NCBI GenBank assembly: GCA_900542575.1
Contig: UQOE01000018.1
Span: 1 to 45,984, forward strand
DNA: 45,984 nt
DNA from: an uncultured Oscillospiraceae bacterium
GTDB taxonomy: Bacteria; Bacillota; Clostridia; Oscillospirales; Acutalibacteraceae
Direction of reading: 5' to 3'
The notes under the pieces are model-generated. The model had not been told where the DNA came from, made no database searches, and worked only from the letters and a program-made list of their open reading frames with translations. Every line of letters starts with the position of its first letter. The stretch's first letter is position 1. This document shows positions 7,880 through 15,007 of this stretch, one piece after another. Position numbers and translations under genes: made by a program.

Positions 7880-9295
7880 GTGGTTTTCAGCAGCCTGCAG
7901 TTTATCTTTATTTTTCTGCCGGCCTTTCTCCTCGTCTACTATCTTGTACCGGACCGCTGGCGCAACACCGTCCTCTTTGCGGGAAGCATGGCCTTCTATC
8001 TGGTCGGCGCCTGGCACGAACCCATCTATGTGGTATTCCTGCTTATTGCAGTGCTGTTCAACTATTTCTGCGGCATCCTGCTGGAGGGCGGGAAGTATCG
8101 GAAATTCTGGCTGATCGTCGGCCTGGTCTTTGACCTCGGCTGGCTTTTCGTCTTTAAATACGCGGACTTCCTCATCGGAGGCATCAACCGCATTATCCAT
8201 GCCGCTTCTGCCACAGCGGCCGGCATTCAGACGCTGGACCTGACGCTGCCCATCGGCATCAGTTTTTATACGTTCCAGTCTGTCTCGTATCTCATTGACG
8301 TCTACCGCGGCGACGTCCATGCGGAATCCAACTTCATCAATTACGGTGCGTACCTTACAATGTTTCCTCAGCTTATCGCCGGGCCCATCGTCAAGTATCA
8401 GACCGTGCAGGAGCGCCTGCAGCGGCGAAACTATTCCTTCTTCCAACTGGTGGACGGCTTCAAGGTCTTCATCTGCGGACTCGGACTCAAGGTGCTTCTG
8501 GCCAACCGGCTGGCAGGCCTCTGGGGCAGCATGGAGGCTATCGGCTACGACTACGTCTCCACGCCGCTCGCCTGGTGCGGCATTCTCGCTTATACCTTTG
8601 AAATTTACTTTGACTTTTTTGGCTACTCCCTGATGGCCATCGGCCTTGGGCGCATGCTGGGTTTTGAATTTCCGCAGAACTTCAACCATCCATATCTTTC
8701 CCTCTCCATGACGGAATTCTGGCGCCGCTGGCACATGACCCTCGGCAGCTGGTTCCGGGACTATGTCTACATCCCCCTGGGCGGCAACCGCTGCAGCCGG
8801 CCGCGCATGTATTTCAATCTCTTCGTGGTCTGGGCTCTGACCGGCCTCTGGCATGGAGCGCATATGAACTTCGTCCTGTGGGGTCTCGTAACGTTTGTCC
8901 TCATTGCCATTGAAAAGGCGGGGTGGCTGGACATCCTGGAGCGGCACCGCTGGGCAGGGCATCTCTATATGTTCTTTGTCCTGGCGGTTATGTGGTCCCT
9001 GTTTGCCATCACCGACTTTCACGACATCGGTCATTTCCTGGCGCGGCTGTTCCCAATTTTCGGCCATTTCTCCGCGGGAGCCGTCCATCCCGGCGCCGAC
9101 TTCGGCCGCCTGTTCCGGCAATATTGGATTTTTCTGCTGCTTGGGTTCTGCTTTTCCACGCAGGTACCCTATCGGCTCTATGAAAAAGTCAAGGACAACA
9201 TCATCGGCACGGCATTTCTGCTGGCGGTGTTCTGGGGCTCGGTCTACTGCATTTACAAAGGCATGAATGACCCGTTCCTGTATTTTCGGTTTTAA
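7880..9295 (+). CDS. MBOAT family O-acyltransferase (AlgI/DltB/PatA-like)
   Basis: A 471-residue polytopic enzyme of the membrane-bound O-acyltransferase family. WRRWHMTLGSWFRDY and IPLGGNR near the middle, and the invariant histidine in LTGLWHGAHMNF, are the family's active-site signatures. Such proteins pass an acyl group, usually acetyl, across the membrane to a surface polysaccharide, working with an SGNH or AlgX-like partner. The start is GTG at 7880 after AAAAGGGGGG. The next gene, 15 nt on, is an SGNH-type protein, so the two form a typical acylation pair. Whether the acceptor is peptidoglycan, a teichoic acid or a secreted glycan is not shown; the polymer genes at 64-4830 are possible providers. 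Confidence 0.93.
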   Translation: MVFSSLQFIFIFLPAFLLVYYLVPDRWRNTVLFAGSMAFYLVGAWHEPIYVVFLLIAVLFNYFCGILLEGGKYRKFWLIVGLVFDLGWLFVFKYADFLIGGINRIIHAASATAAGIQTLDLTLPIGISFYTFQSVSYLIDVYRGDVHAESNFINYGAYLTMFPQLIAGPIVKYQTVQERLQRRNYSFFQLVDGFKVFICGLGLKVLLANRLAGLWGSMEAIGYDYVSTPLAWCGILAYTFEIYFDFFGYSLMAIGLGRMLGFEFPQNFNHPYLSLSMTEFWRRWHMTLGSWFRDYVYIPLGGNRCSRPRMYFNLFVVWALTGLWHGAHMNFVLWGLVTFVLIAIEKAGWLDILERHRWAGHLYMFFVLAVMWSLFAITDFHDIGHFLARLFPIFGHFSAGAVHPGADFGRLFRQYWIFLLLGFCFSTQVPYRLYEKVKDNIIGTAFLLAVFWGSVYCIYKGMNDPFLYFRF

Positions 9296-9310
9296 AGGAG
9301 GAAGCACGGT

Positions 9311-10156
9311 ATGGCAGAATCAAATCCATCGCCGGAAGAGCGCCGGGCATCGGCTCAGCGCAGAGCGAGACAGCGGCAGCGCACCCGCCTGGCCAATCAG
9401 CAGAAACTGGTGTTTGCAGCCCTGTTCCTGGTAAGCCTCATCATTATTTCTCCGTTTCTGATCCGGGGCGTCGTTCGGCAGAACCGTGAGAAAGAGGCCG
9501 CATCCGGAAAATCTCCGGCGGCTGTCCAGACGCAGCAGACCCGTTACACCGGCGTTCCCATCTCCCAAATTCCCAACTACAGTGAACAGCAGGCCGACCG
9601 TTTCTTCCAGGACACCCTTTTTATCGGCGACTCCCGAACTGTTGGACTGAAAGAATATGGCGAGATCTCAAAAGCTACGTTTTTCTGTGATATCGGGCTG
9701 AGTGCGGCCAAAGCGCAGAGCGACTCTCTGAATGTCTCTCCCTATGGCAAATGCACGCTTTCCGCTCTTCTGCATACCAGAAAGTATCGGCGTATCTATG
9801 TCATGCTCGGCATCAATGAGCTGGGCAATTCGCGCGGCACTATCCTGAAATCTTACGGTCAGCTGCTGAATGAGCTGAAAGCGCAGGAGCCCGGCGCGGA
9901 GATCATCACGGTCGGCAACCTCTGCGTCACCGCGGAAAAGGCCCAGGGCGATTCGGTGATGAACAACGAAAACATTGCAGGCCTCAACCGTCAAATTGCA
10001 GCGTTGGCCAAACAAAATGGATTCCGCTATATAGATCCGAACAGCTCCTTTGCCGATGCCGGCGGCGCACTGAACGCGGACTACTCGGGCGACGGCGCCC
10101 ATCTGTACGGCAAGTACTATCGGCTCTGGCGCAACTGGTTTATCTATCAGAAATAA
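9311..10156 (+). CDS. Membrane-anchored SGNH/GDSL-type hydrolase or acetyltransferase
   Basis: A 281-residue protein with a basic N-terminus, one membrane helix (about residues 33-55) and an extracellular SGNH domain. The block I serine is in FIGDSRTVG (about residue 102), the block III motif appears as MLGINELG, and the Asp-x-x-His pair is DGAHLYG near the C-terminus. In acylation pairs such proteins either transfer the acyl group from the MBOAT partner to the polymer or remove it. ATG 9311 has AAGGAGGA upstream, and the gene starts 15 nt after the MBOAT gene. The catalytic triad appears complete, so it should be active. Confidence 0.88.
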   Translation: MAESNPSPEERRASAQRRARQRQRTRLANQQKLVFAALFLVSLIIISPFLIRGVVRQNREKEAASGKSPAAVQTQQTRYTGVPISQIPNYSEQQADRFFQDTLFIGDSRTVGLKEYGEISKATFFCDIGLSAAKAQSDSLNVSPYGKCTLSALLHTRKYRRIYVMLGINELGNSRGTILKSYGQLLNELKAQEPGAEIITVGNLCVTAEKAQGDSVMNNENIAGLNRQIAALAKQNGFRYIDPNSSFADAGGALNADYSGDGAHLYGKYYRLWRNWFIYQK

Positions 10157-10188
10157 TTCCTGGATCTCAGGAAGCATCGACAAACAAC

Positions 10189-10223
10189 GGCGACCTGCCC
10201 TTTTGGGGCGGATCGCCATTTTT
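10189..10223 (+). terminator. Intrinsic terminator after the SGNH gene
   Basis: A 12-bp stem (10189-10200 with 10205-10217, one mismatch, one G-U pair, one unpaired base) with a TTTT loop is followed by ATTTTT. It separates the acylation operon from the LysR gene. Confidence 0.75.
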
Positions 10224-10231
10224 GGCATTGG

Positions 10232-10260
10232 TTGACACGGTACAGGTTTTCTGGCATTAT
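10232..10260 (+). promoter_or_regulatory. Sigma-A-like promoter for the LysR gene
   Basis: A perfect TTGACA (10232-10237), 17 nt, then CATTAT (10255-10260), 43 nt before the start codon. TTATATTAAATAAA just downstream is an AT-rich site where autoregulation could act; no clear T-N11-A palindrome was confirmed. Confidence 0.6.
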
Positions 10261-10303
10261 ATTAAATAAATCCTATCTGTTTAATATGAAAAGAGGCGGT
10301 TTT

Positions 10304-11215
10304 ATGACATTGCAGCAGCTTCGTTACTGCATTGAAGTGGCACGCCATGGATCCATCAGTGCGGCGGCGCACCATCTGTTCGTGGCGCAGCCGAGCCTGT
10401 CCAAGGCCATTGCGGACCTGGAAGAGGAGATGCAGATTACCATCTTTCAGCGCACGAACCGCGGGGTCCGACTGACGGAGGACGGCACTCGATTTCTGTC
10501 CTACGCCCGTCAGGTGGTCGAACAGGCCGACCTGCTGGAGCAGAAATACAAATACGGCAGTCCGACCAAGCGGGTCTTTGCCGTCTCATCCCAGCACTAT
10601 GCCTTTGTCGTCAATGCCTTTGTAGAGCTGGTCCGGGAATATGGAAAGAACGAGTACGATTTTTCCCTGCGGGAGACGCGGACCAACGACATTATAGAAG
10701 ATGTCAGGACCGGGCGCAGTGAACTTGGAATTCTGTATCTCAGCCATTTCAATCGGGAGGTGCTGCAGCGCATCCTGAAAAACGCGGATGTCCGGTTTCA
10801 CCCCGTCTTTACGGCGAAACCGCATGTATTTGTCAGCCGTTCCAACCCGCTTGCCGGGAGAGAGCGGGTGTCCCTGGAGGATCTCCGCGGTTTTCCGCGG
10901 CTCTCCTTTGAGCAGGGTTCCAACAACGCCTTCTATTTCGCCGAAGAGCTTCACAGCACGGCTGAATCGCCCAAGAATATTGCGGTCTCCGACCGGGCGA
11001 CCCTGTTCAATCTGCTGATCGGCCTGAATGGATATACCATTTCCTCGGGAGTCCTCAGCGAAGACCTGAACGGAGATTCGATTGTCTCGATTCCGCTCGA
11101 CAGCGAAGAGGAGATGGAAATTGGCTATATCTGTCAGAACGGGCGGCCGATCAGTGAAATTGGACTCACCTATCTGAAGCACCTGCAGTCCTATGTCAGT
11201 GACTGCGTTATGTAA
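10304..11215 (+). CDS. LysR-family transcriptional regulator
   Basis: A 303-residue regulator with an N-terminal winged helix-turn-helix (residues 1-60; SISAAAHHLFVAQPSLSKAI is the recognition helix-turn-helix) and a C-terminal periplasmic-binding-like effector domain. I start at ATG 10304, 4 nt after AAGAGGCGG; the 24 extra upstream codons lack the family's conserved N-terminus. Family members usually respond to a small metabolite and regulate themselves and a neighbouring operon. Here it is flanked by a terminator upstream and an unknown small gene downstream, so its target is not evident. Confidence 0.93.
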   Translation: MTLQQLRYCIEVARHGSISAAAHHLFVAQPSLSKAIADLEEEMQITIFQRTNRGVRLTEDGTRFLSYARQVVEQADLLEQKYKYGSPTKRVFAVSSQHYAFVVNAFVELVREYGKNEYDFSLRETRTNDIIEDVRTGRSELGILYLSHFNREVLQRILKNADVRFHPVFTAKPHVFVSRSNPLAGRERVSLEDLRGFPRLSFEQGSNNAFYFAEELHSTAESPKNIAVSDRATLFNLLIGLNGYTISSGVLSEDLNGDSIVSIPLDSEEEMEIGYICQNGRPISEIGLTYLKHLQSYVSDCVM

Positions 11216-11322
11216 ATTTCGTGTGAAAACTCACAAAAGTTTCCGTTTTATACATCGATTTTTCATCTTTTTTCCGATATAATAAAGCTGAAATGCAAGC
11301 ACTGGTGAAAGGGGGCTTCTCT

Positions 11323-11700
11323 ATGAGTTTATCCAAACGTATGATTCAGTATTTATCCGGCACGGGAATTACCATTTATTATCAGGACCAGAATCTTATG
11401 CCGACGGCACTGAACAGCACCGACATTCATCTGGAAGAAGGGCGTATCTTTATCCGACTGAATCCGGTTCAGCTGGCGTTCCTCGGCAAACACCGGAACG
11501 CAGACGGGATTTTCTCCGTGGAGCCCATCCTGCACGGTACCAGCCGTGCACCGTTCTCCTTCAGCGGGGTCGGCATGCTGACCGGCAGTGTTCTGCTTAT
11601 TTCGGTCGGGTCTGTCATCGGCTGTGTTCCTTCCGAAGAGGAGGGGCGCCGTGAGTCCCTTTACGACGAGCGCTATGAATGGGCGCGCAGACCGGCCTGA
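11323..11700 (+). CDS. Hypothetical protein, 125 residues
   Basis: Not recognised. The first half is a mixed, partly beta-like sequence; residues 72-100 hold a Gly/Ser/Val-rich stretch (SGVGMLTGSVLLISVGSVIG) that could be a single membrane segment or a buried strand, and the end is charged. I start at ATG 11323, where GAAAGGGGG lies upstream at a normal distance. A TATAAT at 11278-11283 suggests its own promoter, though no good -35 is visible. The terminator at 11735 follows. The ribosome site, promoter and terminator argue that the gene is real. Confidence 0.65.
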   Translation: MSLSKRMIQYLSGTGITIYYQDQNLMPTALNSTDIHLEEGRIFIRLNPVQLAFLGKHRNADGIFSVEPILHGTSRAPFSFSGVGMLTGSVLLISVGSVIGCVPSEEEGRRESLYDERYEWARRPA

Positions 11701-11734
11701 AGGCTCTGCTCTGAATAAGACAAACGATAAAAAA

Positions 11735-11762
11735 GGCGGCCCGCTCGAAAGAGCAGGCCGCC
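11735..11762. terminator. Bidirectional terminator between the unknown gene and trpA
   Basis: GGCGGCC-C-GCTC pairs with GAGC-A-GGCCGCC around a GAAA tetraloop. Six A on the left give a strong U-tract for the minus strand (end of trpBA). The plus-strand tail is weaker. Confidence 0.85.
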
Positions 11763-11777
11763 TTCCTGTACTTTTTC

Positions 11778-12548
11778 TCAGGAAATAGCGTCTTTCATAG
11801 ACCGTACAAATTCTCCGACATAGGGGGCGGAGTCTTTGCCGTGTTCCGCGACAATTCGCACAATAGCGGAGCCGACGATGACACCGTCGGCGGCCTCAGC
11901 CATGTCTCTGGCCTGTTCCGGATTTGAAATGCCGAATCCGATGCAGGCCGGGACGTCGGTGTACTTATGGACCTGTGCGGCGAGCTTTTTGCCGGCGTCG
12001 GAGAGACTGGTGCGCATGCCGGTGACGCCGAGAGAGGAGACACAGTAGACAAAACCGCTGGCCTCTTTGGCAATCATCTCAATCCGCTGATCCGAGGTGG
12101 GAGCGATCAGTGGAATCAGGTCCAGTCCTTCTGCGGCGAATGGGACACGGAATTCCTCTTTTTCTTCGTAGGGGACGTCCGGGAGGATCAGACCGTCCAT
12201 ACCGATTTCCGCTGCTTTTTTCGCAAACCGCTCCGTGCCATAGCTGAAAATGACATTGGCATAGGTCATGAACACCATAGGAATGTCAATTTCTTTTCGG
12301 AGATCTACGACCATGTCGAAGATGTCATCCGTGGTGACGTTGTTTTTCAGAGCACGCTCACTTGCCTCCATGATGACAGGACCTTCGGCCGTCGGATCGG
12401 AGAAGGGGATGCCGAGCTCAATGAGGTCGGCGCCCTGCCGGACCATTTCGCGGACACAGGCCTTGGTGGTCTCGAGATCCGGATCGCCGCAGGTGATAAA
12501 TGGAATAAAGGCTTTTCCGTGGTCAAATGCTTTCTGAATGCTGCTCAT
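11778..12548 (-). CDS. trpA: Tryptophan synthase alpha subunit
   Basis: A 256-residue TIM-barrel enzyme that cleaves indole-3-glycerol phosphate to indole and glyceraldehyde 3-phosphate. The family pattern ELGIPFSDPTAEGP carries the catalytic acid near residue 43, and the second catalytic acid is in GMDGLILPDVPYEE. Glycines of the phosphate site are in GFGISNPEQ and VIVGSAIV. It overlaps trpB by 4 nt (ATGA), which fits coupled translation and the alpha2-beta2 complex. No other trp gene lies in the window. Confidence 0.97.
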   Translation of the reverse strand: MSSIQKAFDHGKAFIPFITCGDPDLETTKACVREMVRQGADLIELGIPFSDPTAEGPVIMEASERALKNNVTTDDIFDMVVDLRKEIDIPMVFMTYANVIFSYGTERFAKKAAEIGMDGLILPDVPYEEKEEFRVPFAAEGLDLIPLIAPTSDQRIEMIAKEASGFVYCVSSLGVTGMRTSLSDAGKKLAAQVHKYTDVPACIGFGISNPEQARDMAEAADGVIVGSAIVRIVAEHGKDSAPYVGEFVRSMKDAIS

Positions 12549-13729
12549 TCCTTAATATCCTCCCCTCTGTAGCGCGCAATAGCGGCACAGTCTTTGTCGC
12601 CGCGGCCGGAGATGGTGACGACGATAATCTTGTCTTTTTCCATATTGGGGGCCATCTTCATGACCTGAGCCAGAGCATGGGACGACTCGATGGCGGGGAT
12701 GACGCCCTCCATGCGGGAGACATACTCGAATGCGTTGACCGCCTCGTCGTCGGTGATGGCATAGTACTGAGCGCGGCCGCTGTCGTGGAGCATGGCGTGC
12801 TCCGGACCGATGCCCGGGTAATCCAGACCGGCGGAGATGGAGTAGACCGGTGCAATCTGGCCGTACTCATTCTGGCAGAACAGACTCTTCATCCCGTGGA
12901 AGATTCCGGTGGTGCCGGTGGAGAGAGTGGCTGCGGTATCTTTGGTGTCAATGCCGCGGCCGGCGGCCTCAGCGCCTATAAGCTGGACCTCAGGATCATC
13001 GATAAAGTGGTAGAACGAGCCGATGGCATTGGATCCGCCGCCGACACAGGCACAGACAACGTCTGGAAGACGTCCCTCTTTTTCCAGCATCTGCTGTTTG
13101 ATTTCGCGGGAAATAACGGCCTGGAAGTCCCGGACAATGGTGGGGAAGGGGTGCGGTCCCATAACAGAGCCCAGGCAGTAATGGGTATCCGAAATGCGGT
13201 TGGTCCATTCGCGCATGGCCTGCGATACCGCATCTTTCAGCGTCGCCGTGCCGGTGGTAACCGGGACGACATCTGCGCCGAGGAGCTTCATCTTGTAGAC
13301 GTTCAGGGCCTGGCGCTCAGTGTCCGTCTTTCCCATAAATACGACGCATTCCATACCCATGAGTGCTGCAGCAGTCGCAGTGGCGACTCCGTGCTGGCCC
13401 GCGCCGGTCTCTGCGATAAGCCGGGTTTTTCCCATCTTTTTGGCCAGGAGTGCCTGGCCGAGTACGTTGTTGATTTTGTGTGCGCCGGTGTGGTTCAGGT
13501 CTTCCCGTTTGAAATAGATTTTTGCACCGCCGAGATCTTTGGTCATGTTCTCTGCATAGTAGAGAAGAGAGGGGCGGTTTGCATAGTTGTTATAGAGATC
13601 GGTGAGCTCACGGTTGAACTCAGGGTCGTTTTTGTAATGGGTATAGGCTTCATCCAGCTCGAGGACCGCGTTCATAAGGGTCTCCGGAATATACTGTCCG
13701 CCGTATTCCCCGAATCTGCCGTTTGACAT
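12545..13729 (-). CDS. trpB: Tryptophan synthase beta subunit
   Basis: A 394-residue PLP enzyme that joins indole and serine to make tryptophan. The PLP lysine is in HTGAHKINN, followed by ETGAGQHGVATA and the glycine-rich phosphate loop CVGGGSNAIG; this is the standard TrpB1 form that partners TrpA. I start at ATG 13729, preceded by AAAGGA, rather than the ATG 36 nt upstream. Expression is controlled by the T-box leader directly in front. Order trpB-trpA with no other trp genes next to it suggests a split pathway or indole salvage. Confidence 0.97.
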   Translation of the reverse strand: MSNGRFGEYGGQYIPETLMNAVLELDEAYTHYKNDPEFNRELTDLYNNYANRPSLLYYAENMTKDLGGAKIYFKREDLNHTGAHKINNVLGQALLAKKMGKTRLIAETGAGQHGVATATAAALMGMECVVFMGKTDTERQALNVYKMKLLGADVVPVTTGTATLKDAVSQAMREWTNRISDTHYCLGSVMGPHPFPTIVRDFQAVISREIKQQMLEKEGRLPDVVCACVGGGSNAIGSFYHFIDDPEVQLIGAEAAGRGIDTKDTAATLSTGTTGIFHGMKSLFCQNEYGQIAPVYSISAGLDYPGIGPEHAMLHDSGRAQYYAITDDEAVNAFEYVSRMEGVIPAIESSHALAQVMKMAPNMEKDKIIVVTISGRGDKDCAAIARYRGEDIKE

Positions 13730-13792
13730 GATTTCGCATCCTTTCCGCTGCCGGCTGACCGGCAAGAGATCATCATATTTTCCATAAAAAAA

Positions 13793-14009
13793 CGTCCCGG
13801 ACAGTGAAAACTGTCAAGGACGGGTTCTTTTGACTCGCGGTGCCACCTTGCTTCGCAGAAAACTGCGCACTTTGGGACGTGCCTGTGCCGAATGTGCACT
13901 GCGGACCCACTCTGAACCTCTGCTCTCTGTCCGGCTCTCAGCACATCCGGATTCTCTGTAGGAGGCGGGGAGGTTCTCCTCCGCTTCGGCCTAAGGCCAT
14001 TATGAAATT
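13793..14009 (-). ncRNA. T-box riboswitch leader of trpBA
   Basis: Read on the minus strand, AAGGTGGCACCGCG (13849-13836) is the T-box sequence that pairs with the uncharged tRNA acceptor end. It is followed by a long terminator hairpin (13824-13793, arms CCCGTCC..ACAGT and ACTGTC.GGGACG) and seven T. Upstream lies a structured stem I region with paired CCGG arms and GCTGAGAGCC. A UGG triplet at 13909-13907 (in AGAGTGGGTCC) is a plausible Trp specifier, which matches the downstream trpB; the specifier placement is inference. Confidence 0.92.
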
Positions 14010-14015
14010 GAAGTT

Positions 14016-14045
14016 ATTTTAGCATAATAAAGAAATTACTGTCAA
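14016..14045 (-). promoter_or_regulatory. Promoter of the trpBA T-box transcript
   Basis: On the minus strand TTGACA (14045-14040), 18 nt, then TAAAAT (14021-14016) preceded by TGC (extended -10). The -35 hexamer contains the TGA stop codon of the upstream MarR gene. Confidence 0.75.
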
Positions 14046-14518
14046 CCTTTTGTGTCGTCTTCTGTGAGAAGGACCATGAGCTGGTCGAGCTGCTTCTTCA
14101 GGGTGAGAAAGTCGATGGAGTCGTCGCCCGACATGTTCTCCAGAAGCTGGGCTGGAACACAGACGGCGCGCTCCTGCAGGGCACGGCCTTCCGGGGTGAG
14201 ATCGACCAAAAGACTCCGTTCATCATCCGGATCCTTGGTGCGGGTCAGATAGCCCTGCTTTTCCAGCCGCTTCAGCAGGGGCGTCAGCGTGCCGGAGTCG
14301 AGATAGAGCTGCCGGCCCAGTTCCTTGACGTTGATGTGGTCCTGCTCCCAAAGAGCCATCATAGTAATATAACCGGTATAGGTAAGACCAAGGGGCTGCA
14401 GCAGGGGCCGATATTTTTTGATGACCTCTTTTGAGCAGACATAAAGCGGGAAACAGAGCTGATGGTCCAGACGGAGCATCTCCTCGCCTGGGATGCGTTC
14501 CGTTTGTTCCTCGTTCAT
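14042..14518 (-). CDS. MarR-family regulator, OhrR-like (organic peroxide sensor)
   Basis: A 158-residue winged-helix repressor. The N-terminal pattern LDHQLCFPLYVCSKEV and YLDSGTLTPLLKRLEKQGYLTR match OhrR, where a cysteine in the first helix (here Cys22; a second at Cys28) is oxidised by organic hydroperoxides and releases DNA. I start at ATG 14518 behind AGGAGGT at 6-nt spacing. The divergent gene is a TSCPD-domain protein, not the usual ohr peroxidase; a palindrome close to the OhrR operator lies between them. The assignment to the OhrR subgroup rests on the motif and is fairly sure; the inducer is inferred. Confidence 0.9.
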   Translation of the reverse strand: MNEEQTERIPGEEMLRLDHQLCFPLYVCSKEVIKKYRPLLQPLGLTYTGYITMMALWEQDHINVKELGRQLYLDSGTLTPLLKRLEKQGYLTRTKDPDDERSLLVDLTPEGRALQERAVCVPAQLLENMSGDDSIDFLTLKKQLDQLMVLLTEDDTKG

Positions 14519-14584
14519 GCAGATACCTCCTATTATCACAAATGTATGTTACCCATTTTCACCCAATCCTTCAAAAAAGTCAAG

Positions 14585-14598
14585 CACAATTAATTGGA
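14585..14598. promoter_or_regulatory. Candidate OhrR-type operator
   Basis: CACAATTAATTGGA contains the perfect palindrome CAATTAATTG and differs from the OhrR box TACAATTAATTGTA only at the outer positions. It lies between the divergent OhrR-like and TSCPD genes, just upstream of the TSCPD gene's -35. Confidence 0.6.
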
Positions 14599-14602
14599 AG
14601 TC

Positions 14603-14631
14603 TTTACAATTCGCGGGCGCGTGTTTATAAT
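14603..14631 (+). promoter_or_regulatory. Sigma-A-like promoter of the TSCPD gene
   Basis: TTTACA (14603-14608), exactly 17 nt, then a perfect TATAAT (14626-14631); the candidate operator is 5 nt upstream of the -35. Confidence 0.8.
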
Positions 14632-14663
14632 GAGAATAATTTTTGGAAGAGGAGGTCTCCGCA

Positions 14664-14936
14664 ATGCGGTATTCCTATCAGACACAGGGCACATGTTCTC
14701 AGCAGATCGACTTCGATCTGGACGGCGATACCGTCCGCAACATTGAATTTTACGGCGGCTGCAACGGCAACCTGAAAGGTATCTCCATCCTCTGTGACGG
14801 CATGACTGTCGATGAGATTGAGGATAAGCTTAAGGGCGTTCAGTGCGGCTACAAGCCTACTTCCTGTCCGGACCAGCTTGCCCGCGCCGTGCGCGCCGCA
14901 TATGACATGAGTCAGAAAGAGGACGGAGAAGCCTGA
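14664..14936 (+). CDS. TSCPD domain-containing small protein (TIGR03905-like)
   Basis: A 90-residue protein matching the TSCPD family: GGCNGNLKGI in the centre, a conserved Cys in VQCGYKPTSCPDQLA, and the TSCPDQLA motif that names the domain. The same domain occurs at the end of vitamin B12-dependent ribonucleotide reductases, but the function of the stand-alone form is unknown. Conserved cysteines (Cys12 in GTCS, Cys33 in GGCNG, Cys44, and two near the end) could bind a metal or sense redox state; that is inference and fits the OhrR-like gene opposite. ATG 14664 follows GAGGAGGT. Confidence 0.88.
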   Translation: MRYSYQTQGTCSQQIDFDLDGDTVRNIEFYGGCNGNLKGISILCDGMTVDEIEDKLKGVQCGYKPTSCPDQLARAVRAAYDMSQKEDGEA

Positions 14937-14960
14937 AATCCCCGCTGACATAAGAAGAAA

Positions 14961-14996
14961 GACCGGAGGCCGGCTCGTAAGAGCCGGCCTCCGGTC
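14961..14996. terminator. Bidirectional terminator between TSCPD gene and larC-like gene
   Basis: A perfect 16-bp inverted repeat (14961-14976 and 14981-14996) around a GTAA loop, with T-rich tails on both strands. It serves the converging TSCPD and LarC-like transcripts. Confidence 0.9.
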
Positions 14997-15007
14997 TTCC
15001 TTTATCC

